From NCBI GenBank assembly GCA_902168085.1, contig CABHOP010000065.1, forward strand, positions 1 to 52,931: a stretch of DNA of 52,931 nt, given 5' to 3'. The translations under genes and the position numbers were made by a program. Below are positions 25,977 to 35,583 of the stretch, in pieces (position 1 is the stretch's first letter; each line of letters opens with the position of its first letter). The notes beneath the pieces were generated by a model that did not search any database, had not been told where the DNA came from, and worked only from the letters and a program-made list of their open reading frames with translations. Origin of the DNA: an uncultured Bacteroides sp. GTDB taxonomy: Bacteria > Bacteroidota > Bacteroidia > Chitinophagales > Chitinophagaceae.

Positions 25977-27161
25977 ATGAATACTACGATAATATGTCCT
26001 AACTGTGCGCATGAGTTTGAGCCGAACGATGCCATACGCGACGAGGTAGAGAAAAAACTACGCTCGCAGATGGTGGAGTGGCAGCGCAAAAAGGAAGACG
26101 AGTTTAAGCGGAAAGAGGCTGAGCAGGTTGCGCAGATGGAGCAACACATCCGCAAGCAGGTGGCGGGCGATTTTGAAGTGCAGATGAAGCTACTGCAGCA
26201 ATCGAATGCGGAGAATGAATATAAGCTGAAAGCCGCCCGCGAAAAAGAACTGGAATTTATAAAGAAAGAACAGGAGATCATCAGCAAGGAAAAAGAGCTG
26301 GACCTGAAGCTGCAGCAGATGTTGCTGGACGAACGGGTGCGCCTTACCGAAACCATACGCAGGGAAGAAGATGAGCGTAATAAGCTGAAAGACCATGAGC
26401 ACCAGCTAAAACTGAAAGAGCTGGAAAAGCAGTTGGAAGACCAGAAAAAGCTGACCGATGAAATGCGCCGTAAGCAGGAGCAAGGCTCTATGCAGCTACA
26501 GGGCGAGGTGCAGGAACTGATACTGGAAGATATGCTGCGTGGTTCCTTTCCGTTTGACATGGTGAACGAAGTGGGGAAAGGGGTGCGCGGTGCAGACTGC
26601 ATACAAACGGTGCGCAACAGCTTTGGGCAGGAATGTGGAAAGATCATTTATGAAAGTAAACGCACCACCAACTTTGGCGGCGACTGGATAGAAAAGTTGA
26701 AAGCCGATATGCGCAGCCAGGGTGCTGATGTTGCCGTGCTGGTGACACAGGCCATGCCAAAAGATATGGATTGCTTTGGAGAGAAGGACGGTGTGTGGGT
26801 GTGTACCTTCAGCGAAGTGCGCGCACTGACAACGGTGCTGCGCGACCTTATCATACGTGTATATAATGCATCGAAAAGCCAGGAGAATAAAGGCGATAAG
26901 ATGACGCTGTTATATAATTACCTTACCAGCAGCGAATTTTCGGAACAATGGAGTGCGATACGTGAGGGCTTCCTGTCTATGCGCATGTCGATAGTGAAAG
27001 AGCGTGAGCAGATGGAAAAGCTTTGGAAGGCGCGGGAGAAACAACTGGAGAAAGCATTGCTGAACGCGGCTAATATCAAAGGCTCCATAGAAGGCATATC
27101 GGGCATGGACCAGATAAACCTGAACCTGATATCGGACAATGATAATTACCTGCTGGATTAG
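25977..27161 (+). CDS. DUF2130 domain-containing protein
   Basis: A 394-residue protein. It opens with a CPNC pair (residues 8-11), then a long charged coiled coil (about 20-180, very rich in Glu, Lys, Gln and Arg). The C-terminal domain matches DUF2130: LRGSFPFDMVNEVGKGVRGAD, then ECGKIIYESKRTTNFGGDWI, QGADVAVLVTQAMPKDMDCF and GVWVCTFSEV. The D...E.K pattern recalls nuclease-like folds, but activity is not established. It is divergent from the PorE-like gene and ends in a strong terminator. Confidence 0.92.
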   Translation: MNTTIICPNCAHEFEPNDAIRDEVEKKLRSQMVEWQRKKEDEFKRKEAEQVAQMEQHIRKQVAGDFEVQMKLLQQSNAENEYKLKAAREKELEFIKKEQEIISKEKELDLKLQQMLLDERVRLTETIRREEDERNKLKDHEHQLKLKELEKQLEDQKKLTDEMRRKQEQGSMQLQGEVQELILEDMLRGSFPFDMVNEVGKGVRGADCIQTVRNSFGQECGKIIYESKRTTNFGGDWIEKLKADMRSQGADVAVLVTQAMPKDMDCFGEKDGVWVCTFSEVRALTTVLRDLIIRVYNASKSQENKGDKMTLLYNYLTSSEFSEQWSAIREGFLSMRMSIVKEREQMEKLWKAREKQLEKALLNAANIKGSIEGISGMDQINLNLISDNDNYLLD

Positions 27162-27186
27162 TATGCAACCAACAAGTAAGAATATA

Positions 27187-27214
27187 AAAAAGCCCCGCAA
27201 TTGCGGGGCTTTTT
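27187..27214. terminator. Bidirectional terminator
   Basis: A perfect 28-base palindrome with core AGCCCCGCAATTGCGGGGCT flanked by A and T runs. It lies between the stops of the convergent genes ending at 27161 (plus) and 27234 (minus). Confidence 0.92.
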
Positions 27215-27233
27215 ATTAAAGCATAATGTTGTG

Positions 27234-28943
27234 TTATTGTAGTACTACCTGTTTTGCAACGCGGCTGCCATCGGCAGTTTGCAGTGATATATGGTAGGTG
27301 CCCTTAGGCAGGGCCGACATATCGAGTGTTGTATTTACAGTGCCATTTACCGCAGTAGCTTCTTTAACTGCTACTAATGTGCCCAGCATGTTGTAGCATT
27401 TGATGGTAGCGTTAGCTGTTTTGATGCCATTAACTTTAATGTTTACCAAACCGGTAGATGGGTTAGGGAAAACATCCAGGGCTTGTGTATTGGCAACACC
27501 ATTCACACCAACACTGAAGTACTGGAAGGTAGAAATATCTGAACAGGAAGCAATAGAACCCGTTACGCTGTAAATACCTTCTTGTGTTGGTATCAAAGTA
27601 TCGTCTTCAGCACCCGGTATTTCTACGTCGTTAAAGCGCCATACATATTTTTCGCACGGCGTGCCGGATGCGTACAGTGTGTCGCCCCATTGTTTAATAG
27701 CTATGCGCACGGCATCTACCACAAATACCTCTTTGCTGAAAGACCTTGGGCCTGATGTTAAACCCTGGTCGCAGTGCAGTGTAACGGTTTGCAGGCCTTT
27801 TTTATTCATGGTTTGAGAGAAACCGTTATTGGCCAGTGCTGTCTGCGAATTGGCAGGCAGTGAATATATGTTATTGTACCTGTAGATACAGGTATCTGAA
27901 TAGCTGGAACCAAACATGTACAGTTGGTTGTTATGCCATAAAGTGGAAGTAAATGCTATTTTGCTGCCGTCAATGCTGAATTTGCCAAGGTCGGTAGCTG
28001 TTGGTGTGTTGGTAATGCCGTTCCTGAATGATACTTTGGTTACCCTGCTGCTTTCATTAGTTATCAAAGCATACAGGTCATTTTCATCGGCTATGATGCT
28101 GATAGCGCGCGGGTTGAACAGCCTGTTATTAGGGTTACCCAGTGATATGGCTGCAGGGCTGTTGTTTTTCAGGTTTGAGCTGAAGCTGAAACGTGTAAGG
28201 TTGCCGTTGCCGATGTTTACCACCAGCATATACCATGCGCCGTTATCATTCAGCAGTGAAAAATTTATCGGGGCATTTACGGAACCGAAATTACTGATAG
28301 TAGTCATCGTAGGCACGTTGGTAAGTGAGTTACCAAAGTCGAGCCGGGCAATATTGTTGCCACCAAAACCCTGCCTGTTTGCCACGAAGCCCAGCCATTC
28401 ACTGTTGAATTTTACCAGTGTTATCTGGTAGCCATAAGCAAAAGGAGAAGTTACAACCGTAGCTGTTGGTGTATTGGTCAGTGAGCTGCCAAAGTTCAGG
28501 CGTATCAACCTTTTATTGCGGGTAATGAAGCCATACCAGCTACCGCCGTCCTGTGCTATATCCAGGCCTATGCAGCTATCGCCCAGTACACCACCCAGGT
28601 CGCCCAGGTTGGTAGTAGAAGGTGTAGAAGTAGGGTTTGAACCGAAATCCATACGTATCAGTTCGCCATCATTTTCTACCACAAAGCCATAATAATTACC
28701 TGCTTCCGGTTTGATGACCATACCACGTGGCTGCTCCAGGTCGCCTTTCTGCAGCACTTTTGTAGCACTCATGCCCATAGGGCTGGTGTAGATGGTATCC
28801 GGTGCCCAGGCATAAGTCTTGGCATTATATGAAGTGGTAAATTCAACAGGCGTACCCAGGCACACCGTATCGGGTCCATTTATCTGGGCATTTGCAACCG
28901 TTCCACACAATATCAAAAGAAATGCTAAGTATAGTTTTTGCAT
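27234..28943 (-). CDS. T9SS cargo protein with five ~51-residue repeats
   Basis: A 569-residue protein from MQKLYLAFLL at 28943, with a signal peptide to about residue 20. Five repeat units follow at about 51-52 residues each, with cores near 95, 146, 198, 249 and 301. Each has a pattern like LIRLNFGSSLTNTPTATVV preceded by a WYGF or YALIT strand, which suggests a beta-propeller. An Ig-like segment follows (SGTPCEKYVWRFNDVEIPG). The C-terminus is a T9SS type A sorting domain (DVFPNPSTGLVNIKVNG, YNMLGTLVAVKE, LPKGTYHISLQ). It is probably the last gene after the M16 and nitronate-monooxygenase-like genes. Likely a surface adhesin or binding protein; the ligand is unknown. Confidence 0.9.
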   Translation of the reverse strand: MQKLYLAFLLILCGTVANAQINGPDTVCLGTPVEFTTSYNAKTYAWAPDTIYTSPMGMSATKVLQKGDLEQPRGMVIKPEAGNYYGFVVENDGELIRMDFGSNPTSTPSTTNLGDLGGVLGDSCIGLDIAQDGGSWYGFITRNKRLIRLNFGSSLTNTPTATVVTSPFAYGYQITLVKFNSEWLGFVANRQGFGGNNIARLDFGNSLTNVPTMTTISNFGSVNAPINFSLLNDNGAWYMLVVNIGNGNLTRFSFSSNLKNNSPAAISLGNPNNRLFNPRAISIIADENDLYALITNESSRVTKVSFRNGITNTPTATDLGKFSIDGSKIAFTSTLWHNNQLYMFGSSYSDTCIYRYNNIYSLPANSQTALANNGFSQTMNKKGLQTVTLHCDQGLTSGPRSFSKEVFVVDAVRIAIKQWGDTLYASGTPCEKYVWRFNDVEIPGAEDDTLIPTQEGIYSVTGSIASCSDISTFQYFSVGVNGVANTQALDVFPNPSTGLVNIKVNGIKTANATIKCYNMLGTLVAVKEATAVNGTVNTTLDMSALPKGTYHISLQTADGSRVAKQVVLQ

Positions 28944-28984
28944 ATCGGGACTAATTTTTAGGTACATGAAAGTAATGTTATTTC

Positions 28985-29965
28985 TTAATATAAGAAAGGA
29001 TTTTGCGCCGTTTTCTTAAAGTCGGCCCACATTTCCTGTACAATTTCGGCTGCGGGTTTTATATCCTTTATCATACTGCTTACCTGTCCTATTTCTAGCT
29101 CACCTTCCTGCAGGTCGCCTTCAAACATGCCTTTCTTTGCCCTGCCGCGCCCTAAAAGCAACTCCAGCGCGGTTTTATCAGCCCCTGCTTCTTCGGCGGC
29201 TATTACTTTTTTGTAAAAATCATTTTTAATAAGGCGTACAGGGGTCAGCTCTTTCAGGGTCAGCACGGTATCTCCCTCACCGGCGGCTACTACTGCCTCC
29301 TTAAATGCCATATGGCTCGATGCCTCCGGCGTGCATACAAAACGGCTGCCTACCTGCACGGCTTCAGCGCCCAGTGCCATTATGCTATACATAGTTCGGC
29401 CACTGCCGATGCCACCTGCTGCTATCAGCGGTATGCTGATGGCTTCGCGAACGGCAGGAATAAGGCAAAGCGTGGTTGTCTCTTCCCGGCCATTGTGCCC
29501 GCCGGCTTCAAAGCCTTCGGCCACTACGGCATCTACACCGGCCTCCTCGCACTTGCGAGCAAATTTGGCGCTGGATACCACATGCACTACCGTAATGCCG
29601 TTTTCTTTCAGCTTGCCCGTCCACGTTTTAGGGTTGCCGGCCGATGTGAAAACGATGGGTACTTTTTCTTCCAGTATAATAGCAATGTGCTTATCAATAT
29701 CGGGGTATAGCAATGGCAGGTTTACCGCAAATGGCTTGTCTGTAGCCTGCTTGCATTTCTGTATGTGCTCGCGCAATACATCGGGGTACATGCTACCTGC
29801 GCCTATGATGCCGAGTCCGCCTGCATTGCTCACGGCTGCTGCCAGCTGCCAGCCCGATGCCCATATCATACCCGCTTGTATGATGGGGTATCGGATGCCG
29901 AAAAGTTGTGTTATCCTGTTATCGAATGCCTGCTGGCCCTCTGTAAATTTTCCTTCGAAAAGCAT
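28985..29965 (-). CDS. Nitronate monooxygenase family flavoenzyme
   Basis: A 326-residue TIM-barrel FMN enzyme. Family marks are NRITQLFGIRYPIIQAGMIW at the N-terminus, SNAGGLGIIGAGSM, EGFEAGGHNGREET (phosphate and active-site loop) and IPLIAAGGIGSGRTMYSIMALGA with QVGSRFVCTPEA. Such proteins oxidise nitronates or, in the FabK branch, reduce enoyl-ACP. A fabI gene lies 5 kb away, so the FabK role is less needed, and I favour the nitronate monooxygenase or general flavin reductase call. It starts 22 bases after the M16 peptidase stop, so they form an operon. Confidence 0.88.
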   Translation of the reverse strand: MLFEGKFTEGQQAFDNRITQLFGIRYPIIQAGMIWASGWQLAAAVSNAGGLGIIGAGSMYPDVLREHIQKCKQATDKPFAVNLPLLYPDIDKHIAIILEEKVPIVFTSAGNPKTWTGKLKENGITVVHVVSSAKFARKCEEAGVDAVVAEGFEAGGHNGREETTTLCLIPAVREAISIPLIAAGGIGSGRTMYSIMALGAEAVQVGSRFVCTPEASSHMAFKEAVVAAGEGDTVLTLKELTPVRLIKNDFYKKVIAAEEAGADKTALELLLGRGRAKKGMFEGDLQEGELEIGQVSSMIKDIKPAAEIVQEMWADFKKTAQNPFLY

Positions 29966-29987
29966 TGCTTAAGATGGGGAAATATGA

Positions 29988-31226
29988 TTAAGATTTTTTC
30001 TTGTAGAACAGTGTATTGGCATTTTCCGGAGCAAATACCGTAGCTGCTGTTTCCTGCAGGTAGGCTGCGGTAACGGCATTGTATTTATCCCATTCGGTAT
30101 TGATGAGGGCGGCATCGCCCAGCAACTCATAAAATGCCAGGTTGTTGGCGCGCGATAGCAGGGTCATATCCTCAAAAGTGATCATCGCCTCTATCTTGTT
30201 CTTTGCTTTTGCCAGTTCTTCTTCTGTTACGCCACCGCTTACCAGTTTAGCTATTTCGGCATCTACAGCAGCATTGGCTTGTTCCAGTGTTTTGCCCTCT
30301 ACTATTTTGCCTTCTATTACCAGCAAGCCGGGGTCGGTGCTGCCGGTATGGTAGCAGCTGATATTGCTGAACAACTGTTGCTCTTTCACCAACCTTTGAT
30401 ACAGGCGCGATGAGAAGCCATTACCCATTATCTCGGTTATCAGGTCGGCAGCATAGTAGCCGGGCGACATGCGGCCTTCCATATGCCATGCTTTGTACAG
30501 GGCATCCAGCGGCACATCCACCTCCTGCACTTTCATCCTGGCTTGTGTTTGCTTCGGTTCTGCCGGTAAAGAACGGTTATACTTTTCGCCCGCAGGTATG
30601 CCACCAAACCATTTTTCGGCCAGTTGCTTTACTTGTTCGGTCGTTACATTGCCTGCCACACACAGTACGGCATTAACGGGCCGGTAGTGTTTGTAAAAGA
30701 ACGCCTTCACATCATCCAGTTGCGCTTCTTCAATATGTTTTAGTTCCTTGCCTATCGTCATCCAGCGGTAGGGGTGCGTGGTATAGGCCAAGGCGCGCAG
30801 GTGTTCCCAGGTATCGCCATAGGGTTTGTTGATGTAATGTTCCTTGAACTCTTCACATACTACCTTGCGCTGCACATCCAGACTTTTTTCACTGAAGGCC
30901 AGCGCATTCATACGGTCGCTTTCCAGCCAGAAGGCTGTTTCGATATTGGCCAGCGGCAGTTGTATGTAATAGTTAGTTATGTCGTTGGTAGTATAGGCGT
31001 TATTCTCACCGCCTGCCATCTGCAGGGGTTCGTCATATTCGGGAATATTTTCAGAGCCACCAAACATCAAGTGTTCAAACAGGTGGGCAAAGCCGGTGCG
31101 TTCGGGGCTTTCATCCCTTGCGCCTACATCATACAGCACATTTACAGCTACCATGGGGGTAGTGTCGTCTTTGTGTACCAATACACGTAATCCATTATCC
31201 AGCGTAAATCGTTCGAAGTGCAACAT
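29988..31226 (-). CDS. M16 family zinc peptidase (pitrilysin type)
   Basis: A 412-residue protein with the inverted zinc motif HLFEH (48-52) in TGFAHLFEHLMFGG, and the downstream helix with the third ligand in VVCEEFKEHYINKPYG. The second half has AVLCVAGNVTTEQV and GMSP-type features (AWHMEGRMSPGYYAADLITE) of the inactive partner domain. It lacks a signal peptide, so it is cytoplasmic and should degrade short peptides. The length is that of the short one-unit bacterial M16B type. Promoter at 31246-31279. Confidence 0.93.
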   Translation of the reverse strand: MLHFERFTLDNGLRVLVHKDDTTPMVAVNVLYDVGARDESPERTGFAHLFEHLMFGGSENIPEYDEPLQMAGGENNAYTTNDITNYYIQLPLANIETAFWLESDRMNALAFSEKSLDVQRKVVCEEFKEHYINKPYGDTWEHLRALAYTTHPYRWMTIGKELKHIEEAQLDDVKAFFYKHYRPVNAVLCVAGNVTTEQVKQLAEKWFGGIPAGEKYNRSLPAEPKQTQARMKVQEVDVPLDALYKAWHMEGRMSPGYYAADLITEIMGNGFSSRLYQRLVKEQQLFSNISCYHTGSTDPGLLVIEGKIVEGKTLEQANAAVDAEIAKLVSGGVTEEELAKAKNKIEAMITFEDMTLLSRANNLAFYELLGDAALINTEWDKYNAVTAAYLQETAATVFAPENANTLFYKKKS

Positions 31227-31245
31227 GAGTCTGTCAGAAAAACCT

Positions 31246-31279
31246 CAAAGTTAATGGTTTGGGGTTATCGTTTATCAAA
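31246..31279 (-). promoter_or_regulatory. Promoter of the M16 peptidase operon
   Basis: On the minus strand, TTTG (31279-31276), 22 bases, then TAACTTTG (31253-31246), an exact -7 consensus. It sits in the 57-base gap between the FAD/Rieske stop and the ATG at 31226, and predicts a leader of about 13-15 bases. Confidence 0.55.
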
Positions 31280-31283
31280 GCCA

Positions 31284-32813
31284 TTAATCCCCTTCAATAT
31301 CTTCCCACAACAGCGATGTAAGGCCTTTTCTTGACGGCCCTGTCAGCAGTGCACCATTGCAGCTAAAGCGGGAGCCATGACAAGGGCAATCCCAGCTTTT
31401 CTCTGCCATATTCCAGGCTACCAGGCAGCCTGCGTGCGGGCATACGGGGTCCAGTGCATGTATTTTGCCATTATCGTCCTTGTACAGGGCTACTTTTTTG
31501 TCTTCCCATTTGGCCAGTACCGCATCACCCGGAGCCAATTCAGCCAGTTGGCTAACCTTTTCGTAGCTAAAACGCATGCCTATAAACTTGCTGATGACAT
31601 CTGCATTCTCCTTTACAAATTCTTTGAAGCCGGCAATAGGTTTGATGCGCGATGGCGACAACAAATCGGCGTACATATTGGGTTGTTCCATCAGCAGGTC
31701 GCAAAGGATGATGCCTGCCAGTGAGCCGAGTATCATACCATTTCCGGAATACCCGGTGGCGGTGTATGTCTCTGTATGGCCCGGTAATAAGCCGATATAC
31801 GGCAGGCCATCTGCGCTATTGAAATATTGGGAAGACCATTTATAATCTATGGAATCTATATCGTAAAGATTATGCAGGTAAGCCTCCAGTTCGCGAAAGC
31901 GTTCCTGTGTGTTGACATCATCACCTGTTTTATGGTCGCAACCACCGGCGATAAGATATTTCTTTCCATCTACTTCCTGTGTGCGGAAATAGTTATAAGG
32001 ATCTTTCAGGTCGTATATAAGCCCCTCGGGGTATTCGCCTGAGCGCAGGGTGAAAGCTGCAGCATAACTGCGATAAGGTGCACACCTGAAATGCAGCAGG
32101 TTGATACCCGGCGGTATGTGCGTGGCATACACCAGCTTGCGTGCCTTTATTTCACCCAGCGATGTATCGGCAGTAAAATATTCATCGTGCGCAGTGTTGT
32201 TCACCATACAGTATTGCAGCAATACGCCCCCTTCCTGCTCATAGGCTTTGGCAAGGCCGTAGATGTATTTTGTAGCATGAAACTGTGCCTGTTGTTCTAT
32301 CATACAGGCTTTGCGATAAGGCAGAGGTGTAGGTGCATGAGGCACAAAAGCAGCCTGAACACCAGCTCTGTTGGTCGCTTCTACCATAGTTTCCAGCATT
32401 TGCTGTTCCTGTATGGTTTCTGCTATCAGGTAGGCCGGTTGGTAAGAAAAACTACAGTCGATGTTATACTGCGAAATGAGTTTTTCTATCATCACCAGTG
32501 TTTCTTTCAGGCCAATAGCTATGTGTTGTGCCGCTTCTTTGCTGAAGTTCTTTTCTATCTGATCGTAAGAACTATCGAGGGTGGTATTGAGGTGTGCGGT
32601 GGTACCCCCTGTGGTGCCGAAACCTATATTATGAGCTTCGGCCACTATGCATTTCTTTCCGGATTGCTGCAATAGCAATGCTGTGGTAAGGCCGGTAATA
32701 CCTCCCCCTACTATCAGTACATCATAAATTTCATCTCTATTCCATTGGTTGACAGGTTGATATTGCTCCATGCCATGCTGCCACAGGCTTTCCATGTTTC
32801 CATCGCGTTTCAT
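31284..32813 (-). CDS. FAD-dependent oxidoreductase with C-terminal Rieske domain
   Basis: A 509-residue two-domain protein. The N-terminal part is a DAO-type FAD oxidoreductase: dinucleotide motif DVLIVGGGITGLTTALLL near residue 30, TTGGTTAHLNTTLD, and GYSGNGMILGSLAG near the C-terminal end of the domain. The last 70 residues are a Rieske [2Fe-2S] domain with ligands Cys458, His460, Cys476 and His479 (CPHAGC and CPCHGS). An amine or similar substrate would be oxidised by FAD with electron flow through the cluster; the substrate is unknown. Met7 is an alternative start. No signal peptide. Confidence 0.93.
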   Translation of the reverse strand: MKRDGNMESLWQHGMEQYQPVNQWNRDEIYDVLIVGGGITGLTTALLLQQSGKKCIVAEAHNIGFGTTGGTTAHLNTTLDSSYDQIEKNFSKEAAQHIAIGLKETLVMIEKLISQYNIDCSFSYQPAYLIAETIQEQQMLETMVEATNRAGVQAAFVPHAPTPLPYRKACMIEQQAQFHATKYIYGLAKAYEQEGGVLLQYCMVNNTAHDEYFTADTSLGEIKARKLVYATHIPPGINLLHFRCAPYRSYAAAFTLRSGEYPEGLIYDLKDPYNYFRTQEVDGKKYLIAGGCDHKTGDDVNTQERFRELEAYLHNLYDIDSIDYKWSSQYFNSADGLPYIGLLPGHTETYTATGYSGNGMILGSLAGIILCDLLMEQPNMYADLLSPSRIKPIAGFKEFVKENADVISKFIGMRFSYEKVSQLAELAPGDAVLAKWEDKKVALYKDDNGKIHALDPVCPHAGCLVAWNMAEKSWDCPCHGSRFSCNGALLTGPSRKGLTSLLWEDIEGD

Positions 32814-32869
32814 ACCGGGGTTTTTTGATACGCCTTACAGGATAAAAAACCCTGCCATAATACCAATAA

Positions 32870-32897
32870 AAAAAGCCCGCCGATTGGCAGGCTTTTT
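32870..32897 (-). terminator. Terminator after pdxA
   Basis: Twelve-base stem with one mismatch (AAAAAGCCCGCC / GGCAGGCTTTTT) and loop GATT. It lies 12 bases beyond the pdxA stop on the minus strand and precedes the FAD/Rieske gene. Confidence 0.82.
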
Positions 32898-32909
32898 AAG
32901 TGTTTTCGT

Positions 32910-34007
32910 TTATTCCATCTTTTCTGATGTGCTGTTGGCTTTTTCTTTTTCTATCCTTCCCCTCCTAATGGGGTTGGCAGTGTTGGCAGCATATTCCCGG
33001 CGCTGGCGCAGCAGGTCTATAGCCTGGAACAGGGCCTCGCGGAAGGATGAAGGGTCGGCAATATTCTGGCCTGCTATATCGAAAGCCGTACCATGGTCGG
33101 GCGATGTGCGGATGGCGGGCAAGCCTGCCGTGTAGTTCACGCCCTCGCCATGTGCTATGGCCTTAAAAGGTATCAGCCCCTGGTCGTGGTACATGGCCAA
33201 CACTGCATCGAACTGCAGAAAGCTACTGCGTGCAAAGAACGCATCGGCACTGTAGGGGCCATATACTAAATGCCCCTGTTGCTGCAGGGTTTCAATAGCA
33301 GGCTTTATTATTGCTTCATCTTCATTGCCTATCTGACCACCATCGCCTGCGTGCGGGTTCAGGCCCAGTACGGCTATTTTAGGCTTATCTATGCCAAAGT
33401 CTTTAATAAGGCTTTCTTTTAAAATGCCAAGCTTGGTTAGTATCAGTTCTTTGGTAATAGTATCGGCCACCTTAGCTACGGGTATGTGTTCTGTGACCAG
33501 TGCTACGCGCAGGTTGTCGGTATAAAGCATCATTACCACATCCTTTGCGCCAAATTTCTCTTTCAGGAAAGGTGTATGGCCGGTATATGGAAAATCGGCA
33601 GACTGCGTATTGTTTTTATGTATCGGTGCGGTAACAATGGCATCCAGCTCACCATCTTTCAGGCATTGTGCAGCCACCTGTAAAGAGCGCACTGCATATT
33701 TACCACTCAGCTCTGTAAGTACGCCCGGTTGTAGGGGTACTTCTTCTTCCCAGCAGTTGAAGATGTTTACCTGTTTAGGGTTCAGCTTGGTCAGGTCTTT
33801 CGTGCTGGTAAAGTTGAACGGGTGTTCGGTATTGGCACTTTTCCTGTAAAAGTTGATAACCTTATTAGATGCAAATACTACAGGCGTGCACAAATCCAGT
33901 ATGCGGTTATCAGCTAGTGTTTTGATGATAACCTCCGGGCCAATGCCATTCAAGTCGCCGGTAGTAATGCCTATAATTGGTTTTTCTGTATGAGATTGCA
34001 TGGGCAA
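32910..34007 (-). CDS. pdxA: 4-hydroxythreonine-4-phosphate dehydrogenase
   Basis: A 365-residue enzyme of pyridoxal phosphate synthesis (the DXP-dependent route) that oxidises 4-phosphohydroxy-L-threonine with NAD(P). Family marks are PIIGITTGDLNGIGPEVIIK at the N-terminus, TAPIHKNN, FPYTGHTPFL (metal His), VALVTEHIPV, LGLNPHAGDGGQIGNED (metal His and loop) and AMYHDQGLIPFKAIAHGEGV. The C-terminal 25 residues are a charged tail beyond the usual core. It follows the leucyl aminopeptidase gene by 20 bases on the same strand and is co-transcribed with it. Confidence 0.96.
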   Translation of the reverse strand: MPMQSHTEKPIIGITTGDLNGIGPEVIIKTLADNRILDLCTPVVFASNKVINFYRKSANTEHPFNFTSTKDLTKLNPKQVNIFNCWEEEVPLQPGVLTELSGKYAVRSLQVAAQCLKDGELDAIVTAPIHKNNTQSADFPYTGHTPFLKEKFGAKDVVMMLYTDNLRVALVTEHIPVAKVADTITKELILTKLGILKESLIKDFGIDKPKIAVLGLNPHAGDGGQIGNEDEAIIKPAIETLQQQGHLVYGPYSADAFFARSSFLQFDAVLAMYHDQGLIPFKAIAHGEGVNYTAGLPAIRTSPDHGTAFDIAGQNIADPSSFREALFQAIDLLRQRREYAANTANPIRRGRIEKEKANSTSEKME

Positions 34008-34027
34008 TGTTCTGTTGTCTTAAAAAA

Positions 34028-35464
34028 TTATGCTTTACCGTAGTGCATCAGGAAATCGAGGAGCATGCGCATACCATATGCGGTGCCGCCTGCCGGCATA
34101 TAATGACGCTTGGAAGTAGCAAACGATACACCGGCTATATCGAAGTGCATCCACGGATAGTCTGTAAAGTATTCGAGGAATTTGCCCGCCGTGATAGCAC
34201 CACCCGATGGCCCGCCTACATTTTTCAGGTCAGCTATTTCAGATTTTATCAGGTCGCCATATTCTTCCCACAGCGGGTATTCTACCAGGCGTTCATATTG
34301 GCGGTTACCGCTATCGCGTAGCGCCTGTTTTGTATTATCGCCTGCAGTACCCATACACACAATACCATGCTCGCCTACGGCTACCGAAGCGGCGCCAGTG
34401 AGTGTAGCAAAGTCTACCACCAGTTCCGGTTTATAACGTTTGGCCCAATGCAGCGCGTCGGCCAGCACCAGTCGGCCTTCGGCATCTGTATTCAGCACTT
34501 CTACAGAAGCACCGCTGTACATGGTTATCACATCTCCCGGTGTATAGGCGTCTTCGCCGGGGCGGTTATCGGTAGCCGGCACCAGTGCTATAATGTGCAG
34601 GGGGAGTTTCATTTTCGTAATGGCATACATAGCGCCACTCACCAGTGCAGCGCCACTCATGTCGCTCTTCATACGGTCCATGGATGCTGCCGTAGGCTTC
34701 AGGCTCAGGCCGCCCGTATCGTACACAATGCCTTTACCCACCAGCACGATGGGCTTTTTATTGATGGCCTTTACAGGCTTGTATTCCATTATAGTGAAAG
34801 TAGGGGGCTGAATGCTACCGCGGTTTACGGCCAGTATGCCACCCATCTTTTCCTTCTGTATCTGTGCCTTGTTCAGCACCGTTACTTTAAAACCCGCTTC
34901 TTTGCCCAGTTGTGTTATCTCTTTAGATAGCTGTGTTGCGCTAAGGTAATTCAGCGGCTCATTTACCAGCGTGCGGGCACGGTATATAGCCTGGTTGATG
35001 TAAGTAAGCTGGTTCAGCTCTTTTACGGTTATCGATTGCTTGTCGAACGATATGCTATCAAGTGTATAGGTTATCTTTTTAGCATCGCTGCGATACTTTG
35101 TAAACTGGTAGCCGGCCAGCGATATGCCTTCTGCCATTACATAAGCGGCATTGGCTGTAGCGCCCAGGTTGGTGATGGTAATATCAGCCAGTTTATGCTT
35201 CTGGAAGATAGCCTGCCACTGGGCGCCCGCTTTACGGCAGGTTTCCGCAGCTATCCACTCGGTAGCCTTTGGTTTCAGTAAATAGATGAATATAAAATGG
35301 CCATACTGGTTGATGGTTATTTGTACATCATCCTTTTTAATAGCTTCTTCGGCGTATTTCAGTTCTGCGGCATTGAGTGATTTTATCTGCTGCAAGGCCT
35401 TTGCATCATCTATGATATACAGGTTGTTTTTTCCTGTGCTTTTCTGAACTATCTTGAATTCCAT
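34028..35464 (-). CDS. Leucyl aminopeptidase (M17 family)
   Basis: A 478-residue cytoplasmic enzyme from MEFKIVQKS at 35464. M17 marks are [15 protein letters not shown] (first metal site), MKSDMSGAA, and the signature [14 protein letters not shown]. Two metal ions and Lys/Arg from these segments cleave N-terminal residues from peptides. The first 150 residues form the variable domain. It shares the intergenic region with the divergent rsmA and has its own -7 element at 35489-35496. Confidence 0.94.
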   Translation of the reverse strand: MEFKIVQKSTGKNNLYIIDDAKALQQIKSLNAAELKYAEEAIKKDDVQITINQYGHFIFIYLLKPKATEWIAAETCRKAGAQWQAIFQKHKLADITITNLGATANAAYVMAEGISLAGYQFTKYRSDAKKITYTLDSISFDKQSITVKELNQLTYINQAIYRARTLVNEPLNYLSATQLSKEITQLGKEAGFKVTVLNKAQIQKEKMGGILAVNRGSIQPPTFTIMEYKPVKAINKKPIVLVGKGIVYDTGGLSLKPTAASMDRMKSDMSGAALVSGAMYAITKMKLPLHIIALVPATDNRPGEDAYTPGDVITMYSGASVEVLNTDAEGRLVLADALHWAKRYKPELVVDFATLTGAASVAVGEHGIVCMGTAGDNTKQALRDSGNRQYERLVEYPLWEEYGDLIKSEIADLKNVGGPSGGAITAGKFLEYFTDYPWMHFDIAGVSFATSKRHYMPAGGTAYGMRMLLDFLMHYGKA

Positions 35465-35488
35465 TGGCTGTATTGTCAAATTAAGGTG

Positions 35489-35496
35489 CAAAGTTA
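35489..35496 (-). promoter_or_regulatory. -7 element of leucyl aminopeptidase gene
   Basis: TAACTTTG on the minus strand, an exact -7 consensus, 24 bases before the ATG at 35464. The matching -33 is not obvious. Confidence 0.45.
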
Positions 35497-35529
35497 TACT
35501 TAAGCACGATAGTTTGATAAGTTTAAAAC

Positions 35530-35537
35530 TAACTTTG
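35530..35537 (+). promoter_or_regulatory. -7 element of rsmA
   Basis: TAACTTTG, an exact -7 consensus. Transcription should start near 35543, about 40 bases before the TTG start codon of rsmA. The -7 elements of the two divergent genes are about 35 bases apart. Confidence 0.45.
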
Positions 35538-35583
35538 GCATTCGCATAGAGGATGTATAAAGATTAATTTCAATAATAACATT

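Noticed and set aside
25892-26647. Long minus-strand open frame upstream of the PorE-like gene, rich in Ser, Cys and Phe
   Set aside because: It is antisense to the DUF2130 coiled coil; the Ser/Phe/Leu richness is just the complement of Glu/Lys/Gln codons. The real start of the minus-strand gene is at 25891, before a signal peptide.
28985-29965. FabK-type enoyl-ACP reductase
   Set aside because: The fold is shared, but a complete fabI is present at 23075-23902 and no fatty acid genes are adjacent, so the nitronate monooxygenase family name is safer.
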